Position numbers and translations under genes: made by a program. DNA of 64,000 nucleotides from Thermostichus lividus PCC 6715. Its GTDB lineage: Bacteria; Cyanobacteriota; Cyanobacteriia; Thermosynechococcales; Thermosynechococcaceae. The notes below the pieces were generated by a model, which saw only the letters and a list, made by a program, of their open reading frames with translations, made no database searches and was not told where the DNA came from. This document shows positions 50,389 through 60,216 of the stretch, in pieces. The DNA is taken from assembly GCF_002754935.1 (NCBI RefSeq), contig NZ_CP018092.1, forward strand, positions 310,001-374,000, read 5' to 3'. Positions within the stretch are counted from its first letter, which is position 1; every line of letters starts with the position of its first letter.

Positions 50389-51303
50389 ATGTCTTCCCTA
50401 CGTTTTGGTCTGCCGCTCATTCTCCTTGGTACGTTGACGTTAGGTGTCGGCAGCTTACCCACCATCGTCGCCACGCCCGCCGTTGCTCAAAGTAACCCTG
50501 CCAGCGAATTTGACCGCTACATGCAGCGGGGCTATCAGCTGACGGCCAAACGCGACTATCAATCGGCTCTTATTAACTTCCGCCGTGCCCTTAGCCTGCG
50601 GCCCGGTGACCGCTACGCCCTCAATGCCATCAGCAATGTTGAAGCCTACATTGCCCGCGATCGCTTTGCCGCACAGTCTGGGAATCGGCTCACTTTTGTG
50701 CCCACGGGGCGAGGGATGCCCGGCCAGCGGATTGCGGGTGCAACACGCTTTGGCGAATGTACCCAAGGTAAACTCGCTAAGATTGTAGCTCTCATGCCCG
50801 AAGATAACCTCGGCGTAACTGCTGCGGCCAACCCTAGCCTCTTTTTCTATGTTCCCCAAAGTACGGCCAAATTGGCAGAGCTGATGATCCTCAGCGAAGG
50901 GGGGGATCTACTGGCCACCCAAGAGGTTCCGGTCAGCGGCACAGCAGGCATTGTCAGCGTCACGATTGATCCAACAAAAGCCGCCTTACAGCCAGGGCAA
51001 AAATATCAATGGATTTTCTCTCTGACCTGTAAGCCCAACGAACCGGATGCCAACCCCTTTGTTACAGGTTGGATTGAGCGGGCAGAACTGGACAGCAACT
51101 TAGCCGCAGTCATCACCACGGCTCCAGCAGCAGAGCGTTTACCCCTTTTAGCGGCAAACCAGTTATGGAATGATACCCTTGCCACCCTAGCGGCGCTGCA
51201 ACGCCAAAACCCCAATGACCCCGCCATGAAACAGCAATGGCAAGATCTGTTGAACACTGCTGGCATTGATCCGCAGGTTGTCAATATGCCCCTACTGCAA
51301 TAG
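50389..51303 (+). CDS. Exported TPR-DUF928 protein
   Basis: 304 residues. A signal peptide ('LPLILLGTLTLGVGSLPTIVATPAVAQ') is followed by a short TPR-like pair of helices ('YMQRGYQLTAKRDYQSALINFRRALSLRPGD') and a DUF928 domain ('LAKIVALMPEDNLGVTAAANPSLFFYVPQ', 'YQWIFSLTCKPNEPDANPFVTGWIERAEL', 'QLWNDTLATLAALQRQNPND'). It is a paralogue of the frameshifted DUF928 gene at 26887; the C-terminal helical ends align in order. Function unknown; envelope or periplasmic location. The gene ends just before the element at 51317. Confidence 0.87.
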   Translation: MSSLRFGLPLILLGTLTLGVGSLPTIVATPAVAQSNPASEFDRYMQRGYQLTAKRDYQSALINFRRALSLRPGDRYALNAISNVEAYIARDRFAAQSGNRLTFVPTGRGMPGQRIAGATRFGECTQGKLAKIVALMPEDNLGVTAAANPSLFFYVPQSTAKLAELMILSEGGDLLATQEVPVSGTAGIVSVTIDPTKAALQPGQKYQWIFSLTCKPNEPDANPFVTGWIERAELDSNLAAVITTAPAAERLPLLAANQLWNDTLATLAALQRQNPNDPAMKQQWQDLLNTAGIDPQVVNMPLLQ

Positions 51304-51316
51304 TTAGACTGTGCCG

Positions 51317-51754
51317 TTGACTTCTCCCCTCCTTGAAAGAGAGGGGATTCCCAAAGGATGCTACGCAACGGGCTGAAGCCGCGTTGCTTCGCTTTTCCCT
51401 TGAGCTGTCACCCACAACTTAATGCGGGTGGGGGCAGTCAAAGACCCCCTACTCACCTCAAGCATTTCTGCTATTGGGACTACGTTTATGTTTCGGTTCG
51501 TGGTTTCGCGCTTTTCAACACTAGCCAATTCGGTACGCTCAACATCCTGCCATTGCTTGCAGTGGTTTAGGCTTGCCGCCAAAGCGGTAGTGACTTACTT
51601 GCCGGGATTTCTCCGTACTAGGATGTTTCTTCGCGTAGTTGATACGCCTACTTTCCACGTCTCTAGTTTAACACATAGAGAGGGCTAAAGCCCCCTGAGT
51701 TGGCTGTATCCCCTCGCTAAAGCGGAGGGGTTTTAGCCCGCCCACATCACTACT
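51317..51754 (-). mobile_element. 438-bp non-autonomous IS200/IS605 derivative, copy 2
   Basis: The reverse complement is nearly identical to 10007-10444: exactly the same length, and the two internal frames differ by one residue. It lies 3' of TTAT when read in its own orientation (ATAA at 51755-51758 on the plus strand). It retains both end hairpins and the tnpB 3' end. Located between the DUF928 gene and the gene at 51844, apparently without breaking a gene. Confidence 0.9.
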
Positions 51755-51843
51755 ATAAAACCGGCGGTTCGCGCGACAGCCCTGCATCAGTTCCCTGCGA
51801 TTAAGATAGAAGTTGAAGCTGCAACGTCACAGGAACCTGCGTT

Positions 51844-52452
51844 ATGAAAGACGTTACTCGTGGGCATGCCCTAGAAGCCACAAACCACTACCGTCATTTG
51901 CGAGCAATCACCATGGCGCTGGTAGGGGCGATCGCCCCGCTCACCCTTGCAGCATCGGCAGCCTATGCACAGCGAGCCGCTGGCGATATTGTGATTATTG
52001 GTAACTCCCCCTACAACTGGGGGCGCAATCAACGTTACTGGAATCATCTGTTGAATCTCTCAGGGGCGATGGCTCCGACGGCAGCAGTAGGGGGAAATCC
52101 CCCTAGCGATACCGCAGAGGTGGATCCGCAAGTCCTTGAGCAGCAGCTATTGCGCAATATCCGCGTGGGTCAGCCGCGGCTGCAAGCAGTGATTAAACTA
52201 CCCGGCTCTTCAGAAGTGACTGGGACAGTCACGAATAACAACCGCCAACCCGTGACGATTCAGTCGATTAACTTTGAAGTGATTGGTTCCGATGGCCGCC
52301 TGATACAAACGGGCGCAGCGGCCCCCGAACCCGCCACGATCGCCCCTGGCCAAACCGTGACCTACCAACAGTTTCTCCCCACCGTCCCCTCGGATACGGG
52401 GGCAACGGTACGCCTAGGCCGGCCAGCAGTGGTACTGCAAGGGGGTGTCTAA
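51844..52452 (+). CDS. Exported protein with FxLYD-like domain
   Basis: 202 residues with a signal peptide (about residues 18-43, 'LRAITMALVGAIAPLTLAASAAYAQ'). The C-terminal half (about 110-200, 'VTGTVTNNNRQPVTIQSINFEVIGSDGRLIQTG..IAPGQTVTYQQFLP') has the beta-sandwich pattern of FxLYD-type extracellular domains. Function unknown. Its stop overlaps the coaE start by 8 bases, so the pair is co-transcribed. The promoter region lies right at the edge of the element at 51754. Confidence 0.72.
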   Translation: MKDVTRGHALEATNHYRHLRAITMALVGAIAPLTLAASAAYAQRAAGDIVIIGNSPYNWGRNQRYWNHLLNLSGAMAPTAAVGGNPPSDTAEVDPQVLEQQLLRNIRVGQPRLQAVIKLPGSSEVTGTVTNNNRQPVTIQSINFEVIGSDGRLIQTGAAAPEPATIAPGQTVTYQQFLPTVPSDTGATVRLGRPAVVLQGGV

Positions 52453-53035
52453 GCCCTTACGCATTGGCCTCACGGGTGGTATTGCCTGTGGCAAGTCCGT
52501 GGTTGCGGCCTATCTGAAAGAACGCTATCACGTACCCGTGGTCGATGCAGATCAGTTGGCGCGGGAGGCGGTGGCGATCGGTACCCCAGCCTACGACGCA
52601 GTGGTTGAGCGCTATGGTGCTGAAATTTGCCGTGGAGACGGCCAGCTAGATCGCCCACGATTAGGACACATCATTTTTGCTGACCCCCAAGAACGCTATT
52701 GGCTGGAGGGGCAAATTCATCCGTGGGTGGTTGAGCAGATGCAGCAAGCCATCCAAACCTGCCATCATCCGCAGATTTTACTGGTCATTCCTTTACTCTT
52801 TGAAGCCCACCTAGAATGTCTCGTGGATCAGATTTGGGTAGTTGCGGTTGATACAGCCACCCAGTTGGCGCGGCTCCAACAGCGGGATGGACTCAGCACT
52901 GAGGCAGCCCAGCAGCGCCTTGCTGCTCAACTCCCCCTAGCCACAAAAATCACTCAGGCCGATCACGTGATCTGGAATACCGGCACCTTAGCAGAACTCT
53001 ATGCCCAAGTGGATCGCCTCTGGAAGCAGACATGA
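52445..53035 (+). CDS. coaE: Dephospho-CoA kinase
   Basis: 196 residues, GTG start overlapping the previous gene. The P-loop '[19 protein letters not shown]', the '[27 protein letters not shown]' segment and the lid region '[28 protein letters not shown]' are typical. It adds the 3' phosphate in the last step of coenzyme A synthesis. Confidence 0.96.
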   Translation: MSKPLRIGLTGGIACGKSVVAAYLKERYHVPVVDADQLAREAVAIGTPAYDAVVERYGAEICRGDGQLDRPRLGHIIFADPQERYWLEGQIHPWVVEQMQQAIQTCHHPQILLVIPLLFEAHLECLVDQIWVVAVDTATQLARLQQRDGLSTEAAQQRLAAQLPLATKITQADHVIWNTGTLAELYAQVDRLWKQT

Positions 53036-53082
53036 TCCCCCAAGCAGGTATTCTAGAGATATTGATCGTAGTGTTAAGTTCA

Positions 53083-53415
53083 ATGGCAGAAATTCAGTTT
53101 ATTCGTGGCGTAAATGAAGAAGTTGTCCCCGATGTCCGCCTCACCCGTGCGCGGGATGGCAGCAGCGGCCAGGCAATGTTTTATTTTGACAACCCCAAAG
53201 TTGTCCAAGAAGGCAATTTAGAAATTACGGGGATGTATATGGTGGACGAAGAGGGGGAAATTGTTACCCGCGATGTCAATGCCAAGTTTATTAACGGCCA
53301 GCCCGTCGCTATCGAAGCCACCTATTCAATGCGTAGTCTTGAGCAGTGGGAGCGCTTCATTCGTTTTATGGATCGCTATGCCGCGAGTCATGGCCTCGGC
53401 TTTCAAAAAAGTTAA
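53083..53415 (+). CDS. psb28: Photosystem II assembly protein Psb28
   Basis: 110 residues from ATG 53083 ('[31 protein letters not shown]'); the longer frame from 53032 is not conserved. The signature '[37 protein letters not shown]' is Psb28. The protein binds the CP47 side of photosystem II assembly intermediates on the cytoplasmic face of the thylakoid and is absent from the mature complex. The 3' end overlaps the minus-strand 53366 gene by 50 bases. Confidence 0.96.
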   Translation: MAEIQFIRGVNEEVVPDVRLTRARDGSSGQAMFYFDNPKVVQEGNLEITGMYMVDEEGEIVTRDVNAKFINGQPVAIEATYSMRSLEQWERFIRFMDRYAASHGLGFQKS

Positions 53416-54655
53416 AGGCTGGCAACCCCAAGCGATGTAGCAGCCATCGTCCAACAGCGATGAGCTGGTTTTCTAGCCACAACAGCAGGCGATCGCACCA
53501 AAGGAGCAGTTTCTCAAGCCAGTGTAGATCGTAGCCCACGAAGGCAGCCTCCACCTCAACAATGAGCGGGTCGGCATTGATGGGTGGGGGGGCAATCGTT
53601 GGCAGACTTGGTAAACTCACACTCAACAGGGTTGGTCGTGCTGGCATTGGGTCGGTTGCTGCCAGCAGAGGTGACGCCGCAGCAGAGAACGAGGGCGGTT
53701 GCAGGCCAGCGAGCCAGTAAGAGGCTCGACTCAGCCAATCGTGAAGAGGCAGGATGGCAGCCGCTGGGTTGAGGTGCTGTTCAATCCATGCTAGTACCCG
53801 TTGGCGCTGCTGGGGGGTCAAGGTATAGAGAATCGAATTATCACTGGCAATTAAAACCATCTCACCCGTTTGAAGCTGACTGGCAATGCCTTGAACCCTC
53901 ACCCGCGCAAGGGAGCGTTGACCCAGACCCCCTAGGCGCAATTGCCACCGCTGCCAAAGCTGAGCAAGGGGAGACAGGGCTGGTACCTCAACTGTAAGTC
54001 CCGTTACTGTGGCGGTCACGGTCAACTGATTGAGAAATGTTCCCGCTAGACACTGGCGAGGAGCGTTTTGCTGCCGCAAGCGTCCACGATGATGCCGCCG
54101 GTACCACTGCCGAACTTGCTGGTAGTAGCACGCTAGCTCATAGTAAATCCGCTGCTCAATCTGTTGCTGCTCTTGGGGGGTAAAGATTTTGAGGGGCACT
54201 GCGGCGGTATCCACCAGCATCAGGGAGCGAGCTTGGCGATCGCAGGCAAGGTAGAAGGATGGCCGTTGCCCTAAAGCCGTTTCAGCCGTAGTCCGGCGCA
54301 CAGGGCTGAATAACCGTTGCCACCATGGAACTCGCCGCGGCAGTGGCGCGAGGTGCAGCATCAGGGTGTGATTTTCTTGGGGATGCAGAGCAATAGCAGC
54401 GGTGACCGCTTGGGTGGCCAAATCGGCAGCGGGTGGGGAGGACGCAGGTCTGAGGCAGTGCAGCAGTCGGGGCATAGTACTCTTTAGCTGTGGTAGTCCC
54501 TGCTGCCACACCTGAGAGAGGAGACCAGCGATGACGTGCACAACCCCACTCAGGGTACTTTCAACCTGCCAGCGTTGACGTTGCCACTGGTGTTGCCAGT
54601 GTTGCCATTGGCGCCGCCAAAACAGGAAAAAGCGACTTTGATAGGAAATTGCCAT
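53366..54655 (-). CDS. Cyanobacterial protein of unknown function
   Basis: 429 residues, no family recognised. The N-terminus is Trp/Gln/Arg-rich ('[21 protein letters not shown]'). The middle contains '[54 protein letters not shown]' and a strand-rich region with '[32 protein letters not shown]'. The C-terminus has an amphipathic helix ('[30 protein letters not shown]') that may associate with membranes. No signal peptide. Overlaps psb28 tail to tail. The codon and base use resemble the neighbours. Confidence 0.65.
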   Translation of the reverse strand: MAISYQSRFFLFWRRQWQHWQHQWQRQRWQVESTLSGVVHVIAGLLSQVWQQGLPQLKSTMPRLLHCLRPASSPPAADLATQAVTAAIALHPQENHTLMLHLAPLPRRVPWWQRLFSPVRRTTAETALGQRPSFYLACDRQARSLMLVDTAAVPLKIFTPQEQQQIEQRIYYELACYYQQVRQWYRRHHRGRLRQQNAPRQCLAGTFLNQLTVTATVTGLTVEVPALSPLAQLWQRWQLRLGGLGQRSLARVRVQGIASQLQTGEMVLIASDNSILYTLTPQQRQRVLAWIEQHLNPAAAILPLHDWLSRASYWLAGLQPPSFSAAASPLLAATDPMPARPTLLSVSLPSLPTIAPPPINADPLIVEVEAAFVGYDLHWLEKLLLWCDRLLLWLENQLIAVGRWLLHRLGLPAFNFFESRGHDSRHSDP

Positions 54656-54728
54656 AGCATCCTGCTGGTGGTGGTGTTGCCAAAAAACTGAACGTTGCTG
54701 TTGCAGCTAGCTTACCGTGAAACAGAGC

Positions 54729-54842
54729 CTACCGCAAAGGATCAAGGGCAGCGGTGGGTTGCTGCGCGATCGCCCCGGTAACAGGCATAGTCGTCAACCC
54801 AACCCCCAAACTGAGTGCGCCTAGGGTCTTAGTATTGATCAC
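54729..54842 (-). CDS. 37-residue putative exported peptide
   Basis: GTG 54842 overlaps the last bases of gloB in another frame; the ORF ends in TAG at 54729. The first 26 residues form a clean signal peptide ('[21 protein letters not shown]') followed by [11 protein letters not shown], with a likely cleavage at AIA/QQ. It may be a genuine micro-peptide or the N-terminal stub of a lost secreted protein. Confidence 0.35.
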   Translation of the reverse strand: MINTKTLGALSLGVGLTTMPVTGAIAQQPTAALDPLR

Positions 54843-55581
54843 GTTTACCCCGCAAGCGGGTAAAGGTTTGCAGCGGCGTATCGGCCTTGACGGCAGCCTG
54901 TAGGTTAGGGCAATGACAGCGCAGAAAAGGATTGGTTGCTTTTTCTAGACCGATGGTGCTGGGAATGGTGCTTTTGCCATGGGCGCGATCGCGGCAGACT
55001 TGGGCATAGCGTTTCTGAAGGGCTGGATTATCACCATCAACGGTGAGGGCAAAGGCCAAATTTTTCTGGGTGTACTCGTGGGCACACCACACTCGGGTGG
55101 CATCCGGTAGCTGTGCTAACTGCATCAGCGAGGCTAGCATTTCTGAGGGAGTGCCCTCAAACAGCCGTCCACAGCCGCCAGCAAACAGGGTATCGCCACA
55201 AAAGAGATCTTCAGGGGTGTAGTAGGCAATATGACCACGGGTATGGCCGGGGATAAACAGCACCTCTAGGGTCAGATCACCAAAGGAGACGCGATCGCCC
55301 GCCTCAAGGTACACCGACTGCTCAGGAATACGCCCACAGTCAACACGACTCCCGTACACTTGGACATCGGGAAAGCGCGATCGCAGCGCTTGATTGGCAC
55401 CAACATGATCCCAATGGTGGTGGGTATTCAAAATGGCAGTTAGCCGCGCTCCTAACTCATCGAGCATAGCTAGTACAGGTTCCGGCACAGCTGGATCCAC
55501 CACCGCTGCTGTTGCAGTGTTGGGGTCGTGCAACAGAAAAATATAGTTATCCTGAAGGGCAGGCAGGCGATAAATATCCAT
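54829..55581 (-). CDS. gloB: Hydroxyacylglutathione hydrolase (glyoxalase II)
   Basis: 250 residues. The metallo-beta-lactamase motif is '[12 protein letters not shown]' with further ligands in '[16 protein letters not shown]', '[20 protein letters not shown]' and '[15 protein letters not shown]'. The C-terminal glutathione-binding domain ('[38 protein letters not shown]') is present. It hydrolyses S-lactoylglutathione to lactate in methylglyoxal detoxification. It follows cimA by 2 bases. Confidence 0.95.
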   Translation of the reverse strand: MDIYRLPALQDNYIFLLHDPNTATAAVVDPAVPEPVLAMLDELGARLTAILNTHHHWDHVGANQALRSRFPDVQVYGSRVDCGRIPEQSVYLEAGDRVSFGDLTLEVLFIPGHTRGHIAYYTPEDLFCGDTLFAGGCGRLFEGTPSEMLASLMQLAQLPDATRVWCAHEYTQKNLAFALTVDGDNPALQKRYAQVCRDRAHGKSTIPSTIGLEKATNPFLRCHCPNLQAAVKADTPLQTFTRLRGKRDQY

Positions 55582-55583
55582 CC

Positions 55584-57210
55584 CTAGGTTGAAGCCTCAG
55601 ACGGCCATAAGACGTGCGTTTTGCCCAACTGTAAGCCATACTCTAGGGCTTCAGCCACTGCCTGATAGGACGCTTCAATAATGTTGGCGGAAACCCCAAC
55701 CGTCGTCCAGCGATCGCGCCCATTACTCGACTCCACTAGCACCCGCGTCTTGGCCGCAGTACCGGCGTGACCATCCAAGATGCGTACTTTGTAGTCCGTC
55801 AGATGAAACTCAGCGATATCTGGATAGAACGACATGAGAGCTTTACGCAGGGCTTGGTCAAGGGCTGAGACAGGACCGTTGCCTTCCGCAGCGGTGAGCA
55901 TTTCCGCCCCATTGACATCCACTTTTACCGTTGCTAGGGAGTGACTGCGCAGGGTGACCTCCGATTGACTAGAATCGGTGCGGCAAAACACATCAAAGCC
56001 CTTCAAAGTAAAGGGTCGTTGGCGTTGTCCCAAAATCTCCCGGATGAGCAGTTCAAAACTCGCTTCTGCCGCTTCAAACTGATAGCCTTCACTCTCAAGC
56101 TGCTTCATCCGCTCTAAAATAGTACGGCTCAGAGGATGTTGGCGATCCAGATCGATGCCAAGCTCTTGGGTTTTTGCCAAGATATTGCTCACTCCGGCCT
56201 GCTCAGAAATGACAACCCGCCGCTGATTCCCAACAAGTTGCGGATCAACGTGTTCGTAGGTGCGGGGGTTGCGTTGAACCGCACTGACGTGAATTCCCCC
56301 CTTGTGGGCAAAGGCAGATAGGCCCACGTAAGGCGCATGATCATCCGGTGCAAGGTTGACGATCTCACTAATGCGGCGGCTGGCCTCCGTCAGAGTGGCT
56401 AACTGTTCCGGCGGAACACACTCGTACCCCAACTTGAGCTGTAAATTGGGAATGAGGGTACACAAGTTGGCATTGCCGCAGCGTTCACCATACCCATTGA
56501 TGGTACCTTGGACCATCCGTACCCCTGCCTGTACCGCTGCCAATGCATTAGCAACCGCTGTTCCTGCATCGTTGTGGGTGTGAATGCCAAGGCAATCTAA
56601 AGTGCCAAAATGCTCTGTGACTGCTTGGACAATCTCCTGTACCTGATGCGGCAAGCAACCGCCATTGGTATCGCAAAGAACGAGCCAGTCTGCACCAGCA
56701 TTGAGGGCGGTTTCAAGGGTTTTGAGGGCATACTCAGGATTGGCTAAGTACCCGTCAAACCAGTGCTCAGCATCATAAATGACTCGGCGACCATGGCGCT
56801 TCAGGAACTGGATTGAATCGGCAATCATCGCGCAGTTTTCCGCCAGCGTGGTCTTAAGTCCTTCAGTGACGTGGAGATCCCAAGACTTACCAAAAAGGGT
56901 CACCCAGCGAGTTCCTGCCGCCAGAATTGGCTCAAACATCGATTCAGTCTCAGCCGTTCTTCCCGGGCGACGGGTAGCACAAAAGGCAACGAGTTCTGCC
57001 TGTTGCAGGGGCGCTTCCTGTAGGTGCCAGAAAAAACTGAACATCTTTGGGGTTAGCCCCTGGCCAGCCCCCTTCAATAAAATGGATGCCTAGGCGGTCT
57101 AGCTGGCGGGCGATGCGCAGCTTGTCTTCCAGAGACAGGGATAAACCTTCCCGTTGGGCACCATCTCTCAGGGTGGTATCGTAGAGCCAGAGATTCGTTG
57201 CTGCTGTCAC
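55584..57210 (-). pseudogene. cimA: Citramalate synthase (cimA), frameshifted in a T6 tract
   Basis: From GTG 57210 the N-terminus reads '[54 protein letters not shown]', after which the frame is lost. The other frame continues '[32 protein letters not shown]' and runs to the end (497 residues in that frame). Removing one T from the minus-strand T6 (A6 at 57031-57036) restores about 541 residues. The CimA type is shown by 'VIYDAEHWFDGY', 'LCDTNGG' and 'GIHTHNDAGTAVANAL', plus a C-terminal LeuA-type regulatory domain. It makes citramalate for threonine-independent isoleucine synthesis. The start overlaps the ComFB gene stop as GTGA. Confidence 0.88.
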
Positions 57211-57761
57211 CGTGCTGTCTCTCCTGTGGGGCGTTCGTAATCGGTTGCGTAGCTCTGCAACAACGAACTGACTTGGGAGACCACCTCTTTACCAGAGGTT
57301 TTGCCTAGTACCGAGCGTTCGGGGTGGAACTGCGGTCGCGCCATGCTGTGGTTAATCGCTTCTTGCACTTGGGCTCGGATTAGCTCCATGAGTTCTTCTT
57401 CGGCTCGCTGCCGTTGGTATTGTGCCCCTTCTTCGGTTGTGGCGTAGAGCGGCGGCAGCCGGTTTAAGGCGTAGGCGGCAATATCCCCAAGGTCAAGGGC
57501 ACAGTCCTGCTCAGCTTCAATAACGGCAATACGGGTAATAGCCTCGGTGAGTACTAATTCTTCCATTACATTGATAAATTGTTTGCGGGGAACCGCCACC
57601 ACTTGGCCAGTGAGCAAGGCTCCCATTAGGCGATCTAGAGCCATATATTCTTCTACCGACAGCTCTGTAGCTTTGTCGCAAATGCGCCCTACTTCTGCCT
57701 CTTGGGTCGGGGTTAAATACCCGTTCCGCAATGCTTGCTCAACAATTTCCTGAATCCCCAT
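57207..57761 (-). CDS. ComFB-domain protein
   Basis: 184 residues. The ComFB (late competence) domain spans about 60-115 ('[53 protein letters not shown]'). It is preceded by a helical N-terminus resembling '[40 protein letters not shown]', common in cyanobacterial homologues. Cyanobacterial ComFB proteins have been shown to bind cyclic dinucleotides. Its stop overlaps the cimA start (GTGA), so the two are one transcript. Confidence 0.85.
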   Translation of the reverse strand: MGIQEIVEQALRNGYLTPTQEAEVGRICDKATELSVEEYMALDRLMGALLTGQVVAVPRKQFINVMEELVLTEAITRIAVIEAEQDCALDLGDIAAYALNRLPPLYATTEEGAQYQRQRAEEELMELIRAQVQEAINHSMARPQFHPERSVLGKTSGKEVVSQVSSLLQSYATDYERPTGETAR

Positions 57762-58072
57762 AGGTTTTTTCCGCCATACGTGCTAGCTGGGAGCCTCTGT
57801 TTGCACTGACTAGACTCACATTCAAGTTTATGCGCTCAGCACAGGCTTCGCCAATATTAGGTTACCAAATTGTTGAGATAGCCATGCCCCTAGGGGTGAG
57901 AGAGATCACCTGTGCGGGGAGATGATGGGCACTGCCTAGCTTGTCTCTGAGGCTAATCATGTAAATATGTCCAGCGATTTGTTAAAATGCGTATTTTTGC
58001 TGGTCATGATCTTAATTTTCTTTTAGAATATAGATAAGGCCAATGACTGCCTAACTGCTGAGGAGGCTCACC
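57762..58072. other. Intergenic region before the TPR gene
   Basis: 311 bases between divergent promoters. An AT-rich stretch (about 57990-58040) contains a good -10-like TATAGAT (58030-58036). No gene or clear RNA is seen. Confidence 0.4.
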
Positions 58073-58675
58073 ATGCGCCAACTACTACCCACTGTAATTG
58101 CTACTGTCTCCTGTGCAACCCTTATTGGCATGGCGGGGGCAGCGGTAGGCCAGCCTGTGGCGATCGCGACCCTCACCAGTACAGAAATTCGTGAGTTACA
58201 ACGACTGGTACCCAGCACTGCCGAGGATTATTACAATCTTGGGCTGATGTACCAAGGGGAAGGGAACCTGCCCGCAGCGATCCGTGCCTTTAGTCGGGCA
58301 GTGGAGTTAGACCCCAGTGCCGACTATTATTTTGGGCGCGGTTTGGCCTACTTTGATCACGGGGATCTACAGCGGGCGATCGCTGACTTTGACACTGCCA
58401 TTCGTTACGATCAGCAGTTTGCCAGTGCCTACTACAATCGCGGCATGGCCCACCTTGCCCTACAGGACTATAGTGCTGCCATTCGTGACTTTAACGCAGC
58501 GCTAGAGATTGATCCCCAGTTTGTGGCCGCCTACTATAGCCGCGGCATGGCGCACTTCGACAGTGGCAACATTGAGCTTGCCCAACGGGACTATCAGCGG
58601 GCGCGGAGCCTGAACCCAACCATGACGGCTAAGTACTACGATGCTGCGCCACGACCCTTGACCGGTGGGCCTTAG
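58073..58675 (+). CDS. Exported TPR-repeat protein
   Basis: 200 residues with a signal peptide ('VIATVSCATLIGMAGAAVGQ') and about four consecutive TPR units: 'AEDYYNLGLMYQGEGNLPAAIRAFSRAVELDPS', 'ADYYFGRGLAYFDHGDLQRAIADFDTAIRYD', 'ASAYYNRGMAHLALQDYSAAIRDFNAALEID' and 'VAAYYSRGMAHFDSGNIELAQRDYQRARSLN'. It is a scaffold for protein-protein contacts in the periplasm or lumen. Strong ribosome binding site (GAGGAGG, about 58060). Confidence 0.88.
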   Translation: MRQLLPTVIATVSCATLIGMAGAAVGQPVAIATLTSTEIRELQRLVPSTAEDYYNLGLMYQGEGNLPAAIRAFSRAVELDPSADYYFGRGLAYFDHGDLQRAIADFDTAIRYDQQFASAYYNRGMAHLALQDYSAAIRDFNAALEIDPQFVAAYYSRGMAHFDSGNIELAQRDYQRARSLNPTMTAKYYDAAPRPLTGGP

Positions 58676-58754
58676 GGGGGTCTGGGCACAAACACTGTTC
58701 CTGATGCTGCCGATTAAGGTCATAATGGGGGGGTAACGTTGAGCGATCGCGCCT

Positions 58755-59009
58755 ATGGCAAGAACCCCCTCCGAATTTGCTGTGCATTTATTCCTTGATG
58801 GTGGACATCGCGAAGAAGTGCGATTTCCCTCAATCCAAGAGTTTCAGAAATGGTACAGCAGTGAATTGGTGGCCAAAGCTGATTCTAATGACTTTGTCTC
58901 GGTGCCCATCAAAAATATTCAAGGGGAGTACATGGTGGTGCGCCCCTCCAAAGTGTTTGCCATTCGGGTAGAGCCGATCTTTGCCTCCAGTGTGGATCGC
59001 TTTGCGTAG
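58755..59009 (+). CDS. Conserved cyanobacterial small protein, unknown
   Basis: 84 residues starting 'MARTPSEFAVHLFLDGGHREEVRFPSIQEFQKWYSSEL'. It reads like a compact alpha/beta domain with 'FVSVPIKNIQGEYMVVRPSKVFAIRVEPIF'. No signal or membrane segment. Widespread cyanobacterial hypothetical by general appearance; function unknown. It precedes mltA by 6 bases and is probably co-transcribed with it. Confidence 0.7.
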   Translation: MARTPSEFAVHLFLDGGHREEVRFPSIQEFQKWYSSELVAKADSNDFVSVPIKNIQGEYMVVRPSKVFAIRVEPIFASSVDRFA

Positions 59010-59015
59010 GCTACC

Positions 59016-60188
59016 ATGGCGGGCTTGATTGTTGGTTTTTCCCAAGCAGTGGTGGTGTTGGCAACAGCGGCGATCGCCACCGCAACTGCCACCCCAGTTC
59101 TCATCCCACGGTCACCCTCAACGCTCCCCCCAAGCGTTGGCTTAGATACAGCGCTCTGGCAGCAGGGCGATCGCCCTCGGCTGATCCAAGCCATTGACCA
59201 TAGCTTACACTACTTGCAAACCCCCAAAGCCAAACAGGACTATGCTGCCTACACCGCAGCAGGGCAGCCTGGTGCCAGCTTGGGAGCCAATTTACGCCAG
59301 CGGGTGATTCGCTCCCTCCAACGGTTTCGTCACTTGGTGCAAACCAGTCGCTCTGCGGCTGAACTCCAAGCTGTGGTGAAACGAGAATTCGTCTTTTATC
59401 AATCTATTGGCACCGATGGTCAAGGTCGAGTCGAGTTTACCGGGTACTATGCCCCCACCTACCGCGCCAGCTTAGTTCCTACCGCAGAGTATCGCTACCC
59501 GCTTTTTCGGCGGCCGCCTAACTTTGCCCAGTGGTCAGAGCCGCATCCCACCCGTCTTGAGCTGGAAGGTGCCGATGGCAAACAGTGGCACAAAGGGCCG
59601 TTACGGGGGCTGGAACTGGTGTACCTGCGCGATCGCCTCGAAGCCTTTTTAGTTCAAGTGCAAGGCTCAGCAGAGTTACAACTACCGGATGGTCGTCGCC
59701 TGAGTGTGGGCTACGCGGGCAAAACAAATCATCCCTACACGAGCATTGGCCAAGAGCTGATTAAAGATGGCAAAATCCCGCGCGAAGAGCTGACCTTACC
59801 CCGGCTGATGGCCTACTTTGACGCCAACCCCAGCGAACTGGATCGTTACTTACCCCGCAACGCCAGTTTTGTCTTCTTCGAGAATACGCAGGGCCGCCCC
59901 CCCAGTGGCAGCCTCTCCACCCCTGTAATTCCCGAACGCTCGATTGCTACGGACAAATCCTTGATGCCACCCGGTGCCTTGGCCATTATTAACACCCAAT
60001 TACCCATGAAAAAAGACGGACAATGGCAGCAGCAGCCCATCAGTCGTTTTGTCCTCGATCAAGATACAGGGAGCGCTATTCGCGGCCCCGGACGAGTGGA
60101 TATTTTTATGGGTACAGGCGATGTCGCCAAAACCCGGGCAGGCTTAATTAATACCCCCGGGCAGTTGTATTATCTATTACTCCCTTAG
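59016..60188 (+). CDS. mltA: MltA-type lytic transglycosylase
   Basis: 390 residues with an N-terminal hydrophobic signal ('VGFSQAVVVLATAAIATATATPVLIP'). The MltA domain includes 'FTGYYAPTYRASLVPTAEYRYPLF', 'VYLRDRLEAFLVQVQGSAELQLPDG' and 'SIGQELIKDGKIPREELTLPRLMAYFDANP'. The 3D domain follows with catalytic Asp in 'GPGRVDIFMGTG'. It cleaves glycan strands of peptidoglycan, leaving anhydro-MurNAc ends. Confidence 0.93.
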   Translation: MAGLIVGFSQAVVVLATAAIATATATPVLIPRSPSTLPPSVGLDTALWQQGDRPRLIQAIDHSLHYLQTPKAKQDYAAYTAAGQPGASLGANLRQRVIRSLQRFRHLVQTSRSAAELQAVVKREFVFYQSIGTDGQGRVEFTGYYAPTYRASLVPTAEYRYPLFRRPPNFAQWSEPHPTRLELEGADGKQWHKGPLRGLELVYLRDRLEAFLVQVQGSAELQLPDGRRLSVGYAGKTNHPYTSIGQELIKDGKIPREELTLPRLMAYFDANPSELDRYLPRNASFVFFENTQGRPPSGSLSTPVIPERSIATDKSLMPPGALAIINTQLPMKKDGQWQQQPISRFVLDQDTGSAIRGPGRVDIFMGTGDVAKTRAGLINTPGQLYYLLLP

Positions 60189-60216
60189 CTGTTTCAGCAG
60201 GCGGCGTGAAGGGACG

